DNA of 64,000 bases from Oryzias latipes (taxonomy: Eukaryota > Chordata > Actinopteri > Beloniformes > Adrianichthyidae), in NCBI RefSeq assembly GCF_002234675.1, contig NC_019860.2:10042586-10106585 (forward strand), given 5' to 3'. A program made the translations under genes and the position numbers. Each line of letters begins with the position of its first letter. Positions within the stretch are counted from its first letter, which is position 1. The notes under the pieces are model-generated. The model did not search any database. It had not been told where the DNA came from and saw nothing but the letters and a program-made list of their open reading frames with translations. Shown here one piece after another: positions 35,701 to 46,639 of this stretch.

Positions 35701-38700
35701 ATTTGATGTAAATCACAGATGTAGTGACAACAGTAATGATTGAAATGAACATGGTCTTTGCTTCAACAAGTAAAAACTTAATGGGGCCTGACACAAAGCC
35801 TTGTGGAACTCCACATGACAGATATGTTGTCCAATAAATATGTTGCAACAAATGAATATAGAATCCCAGTTAGATCAAAAATGCCATAGTTACAAAGTCC
35901 TTCCTTGAATGTTAAGGTTTTATGGTATTGTTTAAACTTATTTTTTTGTTTGTTTACTATCCAGGAGATTTCAATATTCTGTTAGCCTGTCATGAGCTGA
36001 GGATGTTGGACCATCATATTTTCTGATGCACTTGCTTTCCACTTTAACCACCTTTCGTGTGATGTGTATTTTGACTTCTCTTTCTGTAGGCTCACCACTT
36101 TTGTCATGAAATCCTTCAACGCTGCAAAACAGTACATCTTTGTGGACCAGACGTACATCGAAGATGCCAGAACTTGGCTGTCTGGACTCCAGAAGCTTGA
36201 TGGATGCATTCAGTCTGTTGGGAAACTCTTCCACAACGGCATGAAGGTTTGGAACTTCAATTAAACTGTGATTGTTTTGGGTTCATTCATGTAACTAAAA
36301 AATATTTTCAAAGTATATTTTGTCACGCCTGTCCCATTTCCAGGGGGGAGTGAGTAATGACGTGTCCCTGACGGCCTACGTTGCTGCTGCCATGCTGGAG
36401 CTGGATGGAAACGCCACAGTGAGCCCTAAACCTAACCCCTACTAACTCAACTGGAAAAAAAGTCTTTGAAATATTTGTTGTGAAACTTGAAAAGCAATAA
36501 TTTCTTATCATTGTACAAAAAAAGAAACAGAATGTTTAAAATATCTTACAAGCTCAAAAATGTCAGTTTCAGTACATTGAGCCTGCTAAATAGTTAGAAG
36601 ATTAATTCTTCTTTAGAGGCATGACTACAAGGGTCCATATATTTAAAATACAATGATGCAAATCCTCAAAGTGAAGTGTCAAATTATAGAAAAATCCCAT
36701 TTTAGTTTCTTCAGATGTTGTTTGTTTCATGTTGGGGTTTTATTAAACCCTATCTGTAGAGATTGTCCATTGAAAATTACTATTAACTCTCACATGGGGT
36801 TGTTATTCCTTTACAAAAAATATACTACCGTTCCTGAAATCTCACAAGGTTAAAATCTGTCCAATCAGGTGTTTAATGAGGGCCCTTTTAAATTATTGTA
36901 ATTTTAGTCTTTAATCTATGTGATTAAACAACTAGACTGGCAGTGTAGAATTCTGTTTTGTTCATCTGGTATTGATGTCAAGGGACTGACATGAATGGGA
37001 TGCAAGTTGCAAGACACAAGTACACATAATCTGTATAAATATAATGCATTATTCATTCACTATTGTTAATCTTCATGGACTAAACTTCACCTTGTCGTGT
37101 GCATTTTTACCCAGAATCCAGTGGTTCAGAACTGCCTGAAATGTCTGAGAACTGCAGTGTCGGGTAAAATAACCAATCTGTACACCGTCGCCCTGCTGTC
37201 CTACACCTACACCCTGGCTGGAGACCAGGACATGAGGAGCAAACTCGTCACCCTCCTGGACCAGAAGTCCATCAATGAAGGTAAGACAGAAGATCAAGAC
37301 TTTCAACAGTGGCAAAAAGCTGCTTAAAAGACATGTCGCAGACAATGTGATATTGGTAAAATGGAAAAAAAAAATAACTTGGCTCTGAATTATAAAGTCA
37401 TCTGCCCAACTCTAAGAAGTGGCTAATAAAAAGAATCATCACAAATATGACCCCCACCTTGATGGAGCTCTGCAGATTTTATACTGTTTTATTTGTTATT
37501 TAATACTATGACTTCAAATGAAAGCAGGATAGATGGGATGACCCACATGAAAATCATTTGTTTTTGGATTCCAGGAGGTACTCGTCACTGGAAGAGAGAT
37601 GGTGCTCCTGAAACAGGACTGGACTCAGTGGAGGTGGAGATGACATCCTATGTGCTCTTGGCTCTGCTTTCCGGTCCATCTCTGCCAGGCTTTGGTTTGG
37701 ATTATGCCGCCGGCATCGTGTATTGGCTCGCTCAGCAGCAGAATCCGTTTGGCGGCTTCTCGTCCACACAGGTAGCTCCTCCTACATTCATGTGGCGCTA
37801 ACAAAGAGGCTTGAAGAGCAGTCCCTCACTGCAACTTTTTTGCTGCACAGGACACAGTCGTGGCCCTCCAAGCTCTGGCCAAGTATGCTACTGCCACCTT
37901 CAGTCTGGAAGGCAGTACTACAGTCACTGTGACTTCAGTGGGTGGTCTGAACAAATACTTCACTGTAAATAAGGACAACAGACTGCTTTACCAAGAGGAG
38001 AAACTGACTGAGATTCCTGGAGAGTACACAATTAAAGCTGAGGGTCAGAGTTGTGTGCTGCCACAGGTACAGACAAGTAGAAATCAATCACAGTCATGGA
38101 AGTCCATGTGTTCAGAGAATGTGCTGTTGATGGTTTAAATGTTGTCTTTCCAGATCTCTTTGTTCTACAACATCCCCCCTCCTTCCGACTTTTCTGCCTT
38201 TCAAATCTCTACCAACACTAGTGGTCGATGTGACATTCCCCGACCAGAGTTCATGCTCTTTGTGCACGTTGAGTAAGTAGAAATCATCTTTAAACCCAAA
38301 GTGTATCAAAAGCATAATGCCTCTTTAGATGTTCTGGTTCTGTTTGAGAGTTCTGCTGGGTTTGATTCCCACAGGTTTCAGGGCAGACGAGAGGAAACCA
38401 ACATGGTGGTGATCAACATTAAGCTGCTGTCTGGTTACATTCTGCAGGACAACTCTTTGAAAATGGTGAGACAACATCCTTGCTAGTCCAGACTAGCTTT
38501 TCTTATTTGTGTTGACAACATGTGTGTTTGTGTCACAGCTGAAGGAAAGCCGCTTGGTGAAGCGTGTGGACGTAGAGGAAGGTTACATCAACATCTACCT
38601 GGACGGGGTAAGAAGCTTTGAAGCTTTGTGGTTCATGAAGCATTTGGTTGTTTTGTATTCTCATGCATGTGTCCCTGTTTGTACTTTGCAGTTAAAGAAG

Positions 38701-39027
38701 GGTCAGAAAGAGACTTTCGATGTGATCCTGGAGGAGGATCAGCAGGTCGGAAACCTGAAACCAGCCGTGGTCAAAGTCTACGATTACTATCAGACAAGTA
38801 CGACTCTCTGCTGACTCCATCTTTGACTGTTGTTGTTTCCTTTCTGATGTTTTTCACTTTACGTTTCAGGTGATGAGGCGGTCACTGATTACACTTCTCC
38901 CTGCAATAAGTGAGTAACACTGCACTTATTATGAAATGTAGAACCTCTCATTATCTCACATAATGAATCATTGTTCCTCTTTATCCATTCAGTTTTAATG
39001 TTGGTGTATATTTTTTTCTGCAGATGA
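23720..39027 (+). CDS. a2m: Alpha-2-macroglobulin-like protease inhibitor, gene 1 (36 exons, complete)
   Basis: Secreted broad-range protease trap of the thioester (A2M/complement) family. Exons: 23720-23802, 23972-24152, 24906-25062, 25388-25440, 25659-25679, 26608-26776, 26860-26944, 27026-27146, 27232-27346, 27431-27540, 28165-28320, 28458-28694, 28844-28907, 29060-29205, 29292-29441, 29527-29724, 30044-30113, 30288-30405, 33088-33313, 33418-33547, 33750-33871, 34039-34090, 34214-34297, 34379-34555, 34654-34735, 36090-36246, 36344-36418, 37115-37280, 37575-37771, 37851-38066, 38154-38272, 38375-38465, 38539-38607, 38692-38797, 38870-38909, 39024-39027. All joins are GT-AG and in phase. The total is 4347 nt, 1448 residues plus TGA, close to the vertebrate A2M length. 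Residues 1 to about 24 form a hydrophobic signal peptide ([17 protein letters not shown]). Hallmarks are [22 protein letters not shown], the bait region, [10 protein letters not shown], the thioester PYGCGEQNM (C970, Q973), and the receptor-binding C-terminus. The exon list is by eye; exact A2M subtype is not assigned. Confidence 0.93.
27420..27834 (+). repeat. Exon 10 and intron 10 tract identical between the two A2M genes
   Basis: 27420-27834 and 59021-59433 are identical by eye over about 410 bp, of which about 295 bp are intron. Intron 9 just upstream has three differences in 84 bp. The sequence after 27834 diverges abruptly (TTCTTAGGAACC against GTCCATCCAGTGG). This is consistent with a gene-conversion tract. 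Confidence 0.7.
29527..30405 (+). other. Bait-region exons 16-18 of A2M gene 1
   Basis: Exons 16 (29527-29724), 17 (30044-30113) and 18 (30288-30405) encode the stretch between [11 protein letters not shown] and [10 protein letters not shown], where family members carry the protease-cleaved bait. Gene 1 has [36 protein letters not shown] and a Met/Pro/Ala-rich segment ([14 protein letters not shown]). Basic residues around RGRR would suit trypsin-like proteases. Confidence 0.75.
30436..32800. mobile_element. Unidentified ~2.4-kb insertion in intron 18 of A2M gene 1
   Basis: Intron 18 is 2682 bp in gene 1 but 961 bp in gene 2, and in gene 2 about 630 bp of that is its own insertion. Shared intron sequence stops near 30435 (AACTCTAAATTGTCTAA) and resumes near 32810 (GATGGTGGTGGAGGATTCATG). 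The extra DNA has scattered minus-strand open stretches (31467-31246 and 32007-31822, the latter with [20 protein letters not shown]) that look like a decayed transposase, but I could not name the family. Confidence 0.45.
33943..33971. repeat. (TTTGAA)n microsatellite in A2M gene 1 intron 21
   Basis: Four to five tandem TTTGAA hexamers. Confidence 0.85.
34379..34555 (+). other. Thioester exon (exon 24) of A2M gene 1
   Basis: It encodes the invariant PYGCGEQNM, where C970 and Q973 form the internal thioester that covalently captures proteases after bait cleavage. All required residues are present, so gene 1 looks functional in this respect. The matching exon of gene 2 is outside the window. 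Confidence 0.93.
34736..36089. other. A2M gene 1 intron 25
   Basis: A 1354-bp intron. The middle (about 35180-35540) contains phrases resembling repeat X (ACAGCAGCATCACC, TTCACAATACATTC, GACCCTCCATGG), which suggests an old diverged copy. Nothing else was recognised. Confidence 0.35.
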
Positions 39028-39426
39028 AAGCTCTGATATCCATCTGTGATGGGAGTTACAGCCCTGGAGGAAGTGTTTAAACCAAAATAAGAAAAGCACA
39101 TACAGTAAAAAACATGTCACTCTGTTGTGAAGAAGTAACAGCAGTAACAAAGTTGAAATCTTTTTGGTGAATTTTTCCTTTTTGGGTTGTTCTTTTAAGC
39201 CTCTTTCTTTTTTGTCATTTCCTTTTTAGACGTTGTGTGATGTGCTGGCCTTTTAAGCTTTTTCTGCTAGGACTCAAAACCAGCAGTTGGAGTCTGTTGT
39301 TAAGTTTGTGGTGGACAGTTTGTCTCATCATTAACAGCATTCACTGATAAGCTGTGTTGATCAATATTTCTCTTGCTTCCACATTTTTTGGTGGTCCAAC
39401 TTCATCTGTTTCTGTGGAAATATTTG

Positions 39427-39432
39427 AATAAA
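39427..39432 (+). terminator. a2m: Polyadenylation signal of A2M gene 1
   Basis: AATAAA about 400 bp after the TGA at 39025-39027, followed by a GT-rich stretch (GTGTTGTTATTTC), a standard cleavage and polyadenylation layout. Confidence 0.8.
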
Positions 39433-39625
39433 AACTTTTAAGCGAAAAGTGTTGTTATTTCAGGAATGTTCAATCTGCTCGGACATCTCAGAATCTCTCA
39501 AGTCCTCCATTGGCCAATCTGAGTTCATCTTCAGGGATTGTTGGGGTTGATAATGCTTATGGCTTCATCAAAACTTCCCCTTTAGGTGGGTACAGGTGGG
39601 CAAATCAATTACAAGCCCGTATAGG

Positions 39626-40197
39626 GTACTGTAAAGGAAGGTCTAAACAGTGCTTTAATTACAATGTGGCTTAAGATCTCTGTACAACAGCATCATGAGT
39701 ACATTAACTTAAAAGAGAATACCTGACAATACACTATACGCTCAACAATTATAGCTTCTGCTTTCAACAAGCTTAAAGGGACCTCTCAAACACACCTCTA
39801 CACTCCTTATGATTGCAGCCACTAATCTCTATGACCCTCCACGGAATTGGACAAACCAAAGTGCCACAGCAACCATATAGGAACACATGATTATAGCTTT
39901 AATCCTTGTGCTATCTTAGATGACCCCACCCTTATATTGATGTGTTCTCCATACCATAAAAAGGTTGGATAATGGTGGAAAGATTTCATGTATTCCTTGA
40001 ACACCAGTGAATATAAAAACTCATTGAAGAAAAAAGGTTCAGGGCACTGTCTAGTGGCTCTAGATGACCCAACTCCCAACGTTAAAAAGGCCTAGGATAG
40101 CACAAGGGTTACAAATCTATGGCCTTTAGTCACCAAGTTCCCATCCAAGTGTCAAGGCAACACACAATTGTGTGCATTTGTGTTCATCTCAGTGTCA
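39626..40197 (+). repeat. Repeat X, copy A (with a MITE inside)
   Basis: 39626-39902 plus 40109-40197, interrupted by the MITE at 39903-40108. It matches copy B from about 40674 (GTAAAGGAAGGTCTAAACAG, CTTTAATTACAATGTGGC) through CTATGGCCTTT and CAATTGTGTGCATTTGTG. It passes directly into A2M-derived sequence at 40198. Unclassified family; it serves as an empty-site reference for both hAT insertions. Confidence 0.75.
39903..40108. mobile_element. piggyBac-type MITE (206 bp)
   Basis: Terminal repeats TCCTTGTGCTATC... and ...GATAGCACAAGGG, flanked by TTAA on the left (39899-39902) and TTAC on the right (40109-40112; one change from TTAA). The uninterrupted copy B reads AGCTTTAAACATCTATGG at this point, confirming an insertion into a TTAA site. 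Confidence 0.75.
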
Positions 40198-40555
40198 GAG
40201 TCTTTGTGGACGACAAGTACATCCAAGATGCCAGAATTGGGTATTCTGTGCTACACATGCCTAACATCTTTATTCAGTCTGTTGGGAAACTCTTCCACAA
40301 TGGCATGAGGTACTGGAACTTACATTAAACTGGAATTATTTTCGGTTCATTCATCTACACTAAACAATGAGAACTTCAATGTGTATTTCCTACAACAAGT
40401 CCAAGGGCAGAGTGAGTAATAACGGTTCCCTCACGGCATACGTTGCTCCTGGTGCTGTACGGAAACGCAGTTGTGAGCCCTTACCCAACTGAATAAAAGA
40501 TAGTCTTTGGAATTTTTCCTGTGAAAGATGTAGGTGTGTCATAAAGATTTTCCAT
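40198..40555 (+). pseudogene. A2M exon 26-27 fragment, solo, ancestral-like
   Basis: The same fragment as in the array units, but without a tRNA in front. It begins inside exon 26 at TCTTTGTGGAC. At diagnostic sites it agrees with the A2M gene where the array does not: TTTTCGGTTCATTC (gene TTTTGGGTTCATTC, array ATTGTGCATTC), TACGTTGCTCC (gene TACGTTGCTGC, array TTACTCC), and GGAAACGCAG (gene GGAAACGCC, array AGAAATGCAG). It therefore looks like an intermediate between gene and array. Confidence 0.82.
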
Positions 40556-42340
40556 GGTTTTAATCCTCCAATCCTGTGGACTGTTCAGGTGCTGTTCGTG
40601 TGAACAGTGCATGTTTTTTGTGCTCACCGAACTCGGTTTTCCATTTTTTTTTTCTGCAAAGATCCTCTGTATCCGTAAAGGAAGGTCTAAACAGTGCTTT
40701 AATTACAATGTGGCTTAAGAGCTCTGTACAACAGCATCATCGGTACATCACCTTACAAGAAAATACCTCACAAGACTCTTACCATACGCACAACGATTAC
40801 AGCTTCTGCTTTCAACAAGCCTAAAGGGAACTCTCAAACACACCGGTACTCTCTTTATGATTGCATTCATTCCTCTCTATGGCCCTCTCCCTGGGAATGG
40901 TTCACCCAAAGAGCCACAGCAAACGTATAGAAACACATGATGATAGCTTTAAACATCTATGGCAGGGGTCGGGAACCTATGGCTCGCGAGCCATATATGG
41001 CTCTTTTGATGGTCACATGTGGCTCGCAGACAAATCTTTAATTATTCTTTTTTTTTTCATTAGACCAGTCCTTCTCGGGCGCGATGCAATGCCAGAGGCG
41101 CGCAGTAGTACCGGTGCTTGGAGAGAAAACTATCAGTTTACAAATATCCAGTATTTCACAGAGTTTGAACCATCCGGAAACCTGTGAATTGCCGTGCCTA
41201 AAACTGCGCGCTCCCGTCTCTGAGAAAGAGCGCGCAGTTGCGGAGACGGGATGTGTGAGGAAGAAAGCAGAGGGTGGGGGTGGAGTTGTGGGCAAAGGTA
41301 GCAGGTGAATCGCGTAGGGATTGTAATAACGTAAAACCCGCTGCCCGTCACTCACTGCAGTGTGTGAGTGTGTGTTTGTCTCCACGTCTGCATGTGAGCC
41401 GTCTTTGTCACATCTACAGAACATTCAGACCTACGATCCCGTTTAAAGTCTCAACGCCTGCACGAAGCAGAAACTCACCACGTATCAACCAGACTAGACA
41501 ATCAGCAAAACTACCACGAGAAACACTCATCATTTATCAGCAACAGCATAACAATGTTATTCAAAATAATCCACAGACTTATTGTACTTTAAAAATGTTG
41601 AAATTACATCAAATCCACACATTCACTTGTATATTTAGTTTTAAACATATTGTCGCGGACTGAGTTTAACTTGGCTGTTGAGCCGCGTTAAAAGTTCTGG
41701 AGTTCATTGAACGCATCGATCAAGCAGAGATCTGATTGGCCCTCAGTTTCTGTCGCTCAGCCTGTTGTTAGGTAGTTTGGACCAATGGGGTTCAGCTATG
41801 GGCCGAATAAGGGAAATGGGAGGGCTGGAGCGGGAGGGGGGGAATGTAAAGTTGGGAGAAGCGCTCTCTCTCGTCTCGGCGGCAGAGATTCAGGAGTTGC
41901 TGAATTAATTGTTCGCCGTTTATTGCGGTCTGCAGTCACCAGAATAAAGAACCTTAAAAGAGGTTAAGTCTCCGTTGCTCAGTGTGGGAAAGGGACACTA
42001 CATTATTGTATGGCTCTTTCGAAATTACATTTAAAAATATGTGGCGTTTACGGCTCTCTTGGCCAAAAAGGTTCCCGACCCCTGATCTATGGCCTTTCGT
42101 CACCAAGTTCCCATCCAAGTGTCAAGGCAACACACAATTGTGTGCATTTGTGATATCTCAGTGTCAGATTCCTCTCTCAGTGAAAACATGAATGAATAGG
42201 TAATAACGTATACTACTTGTGCAGTGCTTTGCTACCTCCTTAGACGGCTTGCTTTAAATTCACAGTCCCATTCACCTATGGACACACACATTCGCACACT
42301 GCTGAATATTGGCACCAACCTTAAAGTACCAGGACCTTAA
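40556..42340 (+). repeat. Repeat X, copy B (interrupted by a hAT and cut by piggyBac)
   Basis: Starts TAATCCTCCAATCCTGTGG. It continues to the hAT element at 40963-42084, resumes at 42085, and is cut at the TTAA at 42337-42340, where the piggyBac left end begins. The same family lies inverted at 48420-52083. No coding function was recognised. Confidence 0.75.
40963..42084. mobile_element. Non-autonomous hAT element, 1122 bp
   Basis: Terminal inverted repeats CAGGGGTCGGGAACC...GGTTCCCGACCCCTG with a perfect 8-bp target duplication ATCTATGG (40955-40962 and 42085-42092). Empty sites exist in repeat X copies A (near 40115) and C (near 48935). There is no transposase frame inside, only short open stretches. 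Confidence 0.92.
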
Positions 42341-44746
42341 CCCACTATGGCATGGCGTTGCCCTCAGGCAACAAACCACTATCTTGGCCCACACTCCACC
42401 CCTTTAATTTTTTTAAATCAAAACACTACACTGAAAGTCTGCTGATATATCTGTGACCAATGAAATTTGAGCTGGGTGTGGCTTTGACATTTCGTCTTGG
42501 GGTGAAACAGTCCTTTTTGGGACAACAGCCGACTTGGACACACTGCTAGCAGAAGGTAAGATAAAGTTCACTTTTTAACATGTTTACATTTAAATTACTT
42601 TGTATAAAAATATCTATGATGTGCATAATTAAGTAGAGAACCATATTTGATTGAGTAAAGATACTTTTTGTCTTCATTTATACACTAAAATGGCAGTTTT
42701 TCATTCATTGCCTCAGGGCAACATTGTGCAGTTAGATCACTTTTGTGTGAACTATAACATGCTAATGGATGGAGATGTGCAGGGATGCATAGTTATCAAC
42801 ATAATCCTTTTTTTGCTGTACTATCTACTATTATTCACAGGAAATGGATGCACAAACATTTTATCGGTCTAAGAAACATGATCAAGAGGTTAGGCCCATC
42901 CCTTCCGACAGTGAGGATAGTGAGCTCGAGGAGTTTGACAGTGAGGAAGAGTGGATTCCAGAATCAGGTTTGAGGGAGAGTTAGGAGATCAGGGTTCAGT
43001 CAGCAGAGTAATATACTGTATGGAATGAACATATGTGTGCGTGTGTGTGCGCGTGTGTGTATTTGTGCGTTTAGAGAGGTATATATGACTTATTCAAATT
43101 TTATGCTTACTGGTTTCTTTTGAAAACATATAGCTGGCATGCCTGATGACAATGAGTCACTGTATGAAGAGGAAAATGAGGATGAAGCATCACAGGAAGA
43201 TGTTCCACGCTTACCCCGTTGGAGAACACCCCACAATGCCAACATCAATAATTACCCAGAATGGCAGGCCGGCCTTCCAAAATCAGACGATATCAAGTCC
43301 CCCTATGAATACTTCAAGATGTTTTTTTCTGAAGGCATTCTGGAAGTAGTTGTAGAGCAGTCAAATTTATATGCCATTCAGTGTAACACCAACAAGCCCC
43401 TTAACCTCACAACTAAAGAGCTGGAGCAATTCATGGGTACAGCAGTGTACATGTCATTGTTTGGATTACCAGGCACCCGGATGTTTTGGAACAAAGCCAC
43501 CCGAGTTTCCCAGGTAGCTGACACCATGGCACTGAACAGATGGGAGATCATAAAAAAATGTCTGCACTTCAACACCAATGAAGTGAGACAAAGAGAAAAT
43601 GTTGATCCCATCCACAAAATCAGACCACTGGTCACTCATCTCACCTCAAAGTTGCAGACAATCCCAATGGGTGAGAAGTTGGATGTAGATGAGCAGATGG
43701 TCCCTTTCAAGGGAAGAAACAGACTCAAGCAATACCTGCCAGCAAAACCAAAAAAATGGGGCTACAAGATACTTGTCTTGGCTGGCTCTGATGGTGTCCC
43801 GCACAATTTTGAGATCTATACAGGGAGAGTTGTGCAACCCCCTGAGCTGCCAGATGTAGGAGCAAGTGGCAACGTTGTCCTCCGCCTGGCCCAGCCAATA
43901 CCTAAACACCAGAAACACAAGCTTTTCTTTGACAACTGGTTCACGAGTGTTCCTCTCATTCTCACACTTGCTCAGCAGGGAATTCACTGTCCTGGCACTG
44001 TCTGTAGCAACAGACTACCAGGTGTGAGCATGATGTGTGATCCTGAGTTGAAGAGAACTGGACGTGGATCTTTTGACCAGAAGACGGCCATGGTTGGAGA
44101 AACCACCTTGCATGCTGTGAAGTGGTATGATAACCATTCAGTCAGTCTTCTCAGTGATTACATTGGAGCACACCCGGTCACTGATGTTGATAAGTGGGAT
44201 GGCAAGCAAAAAAAAGTCATCAGAGTTCCCTGTCCTGCTGTGGTGAGAGAGTACAACAAGAATATGGGTGGAGTGGATCTGCTGGACTCTCTCATTGCAC
44301 TGTACCGCACCAAAATCAGGTCGAAGAAGTGGTACCACCGACTGATGTTCCACTTTATTGACATGACCACCGTGACTGCCTGGCTGCTCTACAAGAGAGA
44401 CTGCAGCAGCACTGGGATGAGTAAAGAGGAACAGATCAGGCTTTATACGTTCAAGTCATATATTGGAGAAAGCTTATGCAAAAGTGGCAAGAATCTGGAG
44501 CATAAGAGAGGTCGTCCCAGTTCCACAATTGCTGGGGAGTACAAAGAAAAGAGGAGAAGAGGACCCGCTACACCTATTCCAGTCGCTGATGTGCGTCTGG
44601 ATGCCACAGCCAACTGGATGGTCATGGATGAAAAGAAAGGGAGATGCAAGGTACCAGGATGCAAAGGTACACCAAAAGCCAAGTGCCAAAAATGTGAATA
44701 TTTCAGTCATTCAGTCATGCACACTGTTAATGCAAAGGTGAGCTAA
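42341..44746 (+). mobile_element. piggyBac element, left end and transposase gene
   Basis: The left terminus CCCACTATGGCATGG abuts TTAA at 42337-42340, inside repeat X. No inverse terminus (CCATAGTGGG then TTAA) is visible downstream to 48.1 kb. The expected continuation of repeat X (CGGGATTCGATGGC, present at 48680 on the other strand) is also missing. The 3' end has therefore been lost or rearranged. Confidence 0.7.
42844..44746 (+). CDS. piggyBac transposase (PGBD-like), spliced, 578 aa
   Basis: Catalyses precise cut-and-paste at TTAA. Coding exons are 42844-42967 (acidic start, MDAQTFYRSKKHDQEV, EDSELEEFDSEEEW) and 43134-44746, joined in phase as GCT. An upstream acceptor (TTCACAG at 42840) and a donor (AGAAG/GTAAGA near 42556) suggest an extra 5' UTR exon. 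The DDD triad is complete: D227 in DVDEQMVPFKGR, D308 in FFDNWFTSVP, and D423 in NMGGVDLLDS. The C-terminal cysteine motif (RCKVPGCKGTPKAKCQKC) is present, but the frame then ends in FSHSVMHTVNAKVS at a possible donor (AAAG/GTGAGC). The natural tail may therefore lie in another exon or be lost. The frame is undisturbed over 535 codons, which suggests youth or constraint. Confidence 0.85.
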
Positions 44747-44762
44747 CACCTGTGCTCAGGTG

Positions 44763-45416
44763 AGTGTTTATGTTCTACTAAAATGGATGGTGGAACGTGA
44801 AAAGAAGGAGGGAGAGTGCCCAGCCATCCCCACCCCAAGACCCCCGCCGCAGCAGCAGCGGCAGCCGGAATCCCCCCAACGCCACACGGGAACAGGCAGG
44901 GAACAACCGCCCCCCGGGCGACCAAGACCGCCACCCAGGCCGGGGCCAGCAGGACCGCCGCGAGGCCCCCAGAGCCAGAGAGCAGGGAGGCGCAGAGGGA
45001 AAGAGAGCTCCGCCCCAGCCCAACCAGGAAAGCAGCTCCCCCGCCGCGCCGGGAGAGCCCAACGCAGGGCCCCATCGGAGAAGGACGCCCACAGCCCCAG
45101 ACGAGCACCCCACCACCACCCAGGAGTTCCGGGCATCCCCCCGCCCCAACCCCAGGTACGAGCCAGGACCCCCCAAGGGAGACCCGCTCCGCACTCCAGG
45201 CAGCCACCCACCCGGCACACGGTTGGTCCAGGGAGGAGCAAGGCAGAGGCCCGCCGCCCCCGCCCAGGAGGGGGGGAACCCCGGGGAAAAAAGGGGGCCC
45301 ACAAGGGGTGTTGTAAATATGGCCCGACCAGGCTCGGCCACTGTTGGAAGTTTGGCGGGGCCCAGCGCTCAGGGGCGAGGACCAGGACCCACCCCCCAGA
45401 GACACGAACACCCCCG
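44763..45416. repeat. GC-rich block of unknown family
   Basis: About 650 bp very rich in C on this strand (CCCCGCC, CAGCAGCAGCGG, CCCCAGAG). It sits in otherwise AT-rich DNA and starts right after the piggyBac frame. A 9-bp direct repeat GCTCAGGTG borders it (44754-44762 and 45417-45425) and could be a target duplication. The long open frames on both strands (around 44743-45510) are low-complexity Pro/Arg/Gly products of base composition and are not called as genes. Confidence 0.5.
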
Positions 45417-45421
45417 GCTCA

Positions 45422-45469
45422 GGTGTAATGTGAACCCCCCCACGCGGTGGGGGGGGTTCACATTACACC
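45422..45469. repeat. Near-perfect hairpin at the end of the GC-rich block
   Basis: Arms 45422-45443 and 45447-45469 pair over about 22 bp with one bulged G, around a 3-nt GCG loop. The outer part is GGTGTAATGTGAA against TTCACATTACACC, and the inner part is C7AC against GTG7. It could be a transposon terminus or a cruciform-prone site. Confidence 0.85.
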
Positions 45470-46639
45470 CCACCACCCCACTGGAAAAACAAACGACCCC
45501 CTACTTTTAGGAAATACCTTGTTGATCTTATGTGCCATCTTACCTTAGAAAATATCTGATTTTCAATGAAGGGTTGTACCGCAAGTTCTTTTTAATGTCT
45601 GGCAGCCAGTTCTGAGCAAGATCAAAGTTTTTGATCCATCGCTTCTTTCTGAGGGGTAACACTGTAACCCCAATCAGTAAAATTCTTGTTTATTGTATTG
45701 AATTATTTTTCTTTTATGGTGCAACAGGGTGGGTTTGTTTGTTTGGGGTATAAAAAAAAGTTTGAATGTCTTTTATTCTTTTATGCTGTATATGTTGCTG
45801 AATACTTAAAAGAAACTTGAGTAAAAAAAAAAATTCTGTCAGTTCTTTGATTCTGTGTGCTTTACAGGGTTGAATGCAAGAAAATACACAGTATTTAACC
45901 AATTAGATCGAAATGTTAAGCCCCTTACACTGAGTAAAAACCTTATTTATAAAAAGTTTGTATTGACCTATTTGGTATATAGTTTACTGACTTTGCCACC
46001 ACAGACCAGATGATCTTTTAAAGTGATGGTGACTTCTTAAATTCAGGTTCCTAAAGTCTAACTCCGATCATCTTTGGATTCATTGTAAAATCATTCCCAA
46101 TTGTCTTTTTATTATGATTTTGCAGTTTTTAACCAGAAATTAGAAACCCATGTCATCTTCTAGGACACACCTTCCCATTCATTTGAATGAGTGTTCAAAC
46201 TTTAGGTCTGTACTGTAGTTTCTGGAGAACGGCAGGAGTTCGTTAGAATTCACCTCTAAGTTGTGGGTGGGACCGTTGAGAGTAAGCCTGACCCTATTTC
46301 CCATTAACCATCTTTTTACTTACTTCCAGCCCCTTACATCCCCAACCTAACAACTTTAGTGCAATAAAAATAGGGCGATCGGAGCGATCCAGCTGTAGAG
46401 TTTTGAGCAAGATTCCACCTCAGACAAGGAAACACAGGCATCTGTGTCAAAACTACAAGCTTTTTCCAAAGAATTTTTTTGTCTGCTCCGGGTTTACAAA
46501 AAAACTCAGAAATGCAATTTTAAACTTAATTTTCTTTATAGTAGTCTTCCATCACAATGAAAATGGCACAAGAACATGTTTAGAAACAAAAAAAACGGAT
46601 TTTCCGCTGAATGGGTTTTAAAAGAGGGAAAGAAAAGAA
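45470..46639. other. No gene seen
   Basis: AT-rich non-coding sequence. About 46490-46610 shares phrases with 52890-53000 (CATCACAATGAAAATGGCAC against CATCATGAGAATATGCCAC, then AAGAACATGTT), so it probably contains an unclassified dispersed repeat. Confidence 0.4.

Noticed and set aside
44743..45510. Several 170-240-codon open frames on both strands in the GC-rich block
   Set aside because: The predicted products are Pro/Arg or Gly/Trp-rich, overlap in all frames, and follow from base composition. No domain or start context supports a gene.
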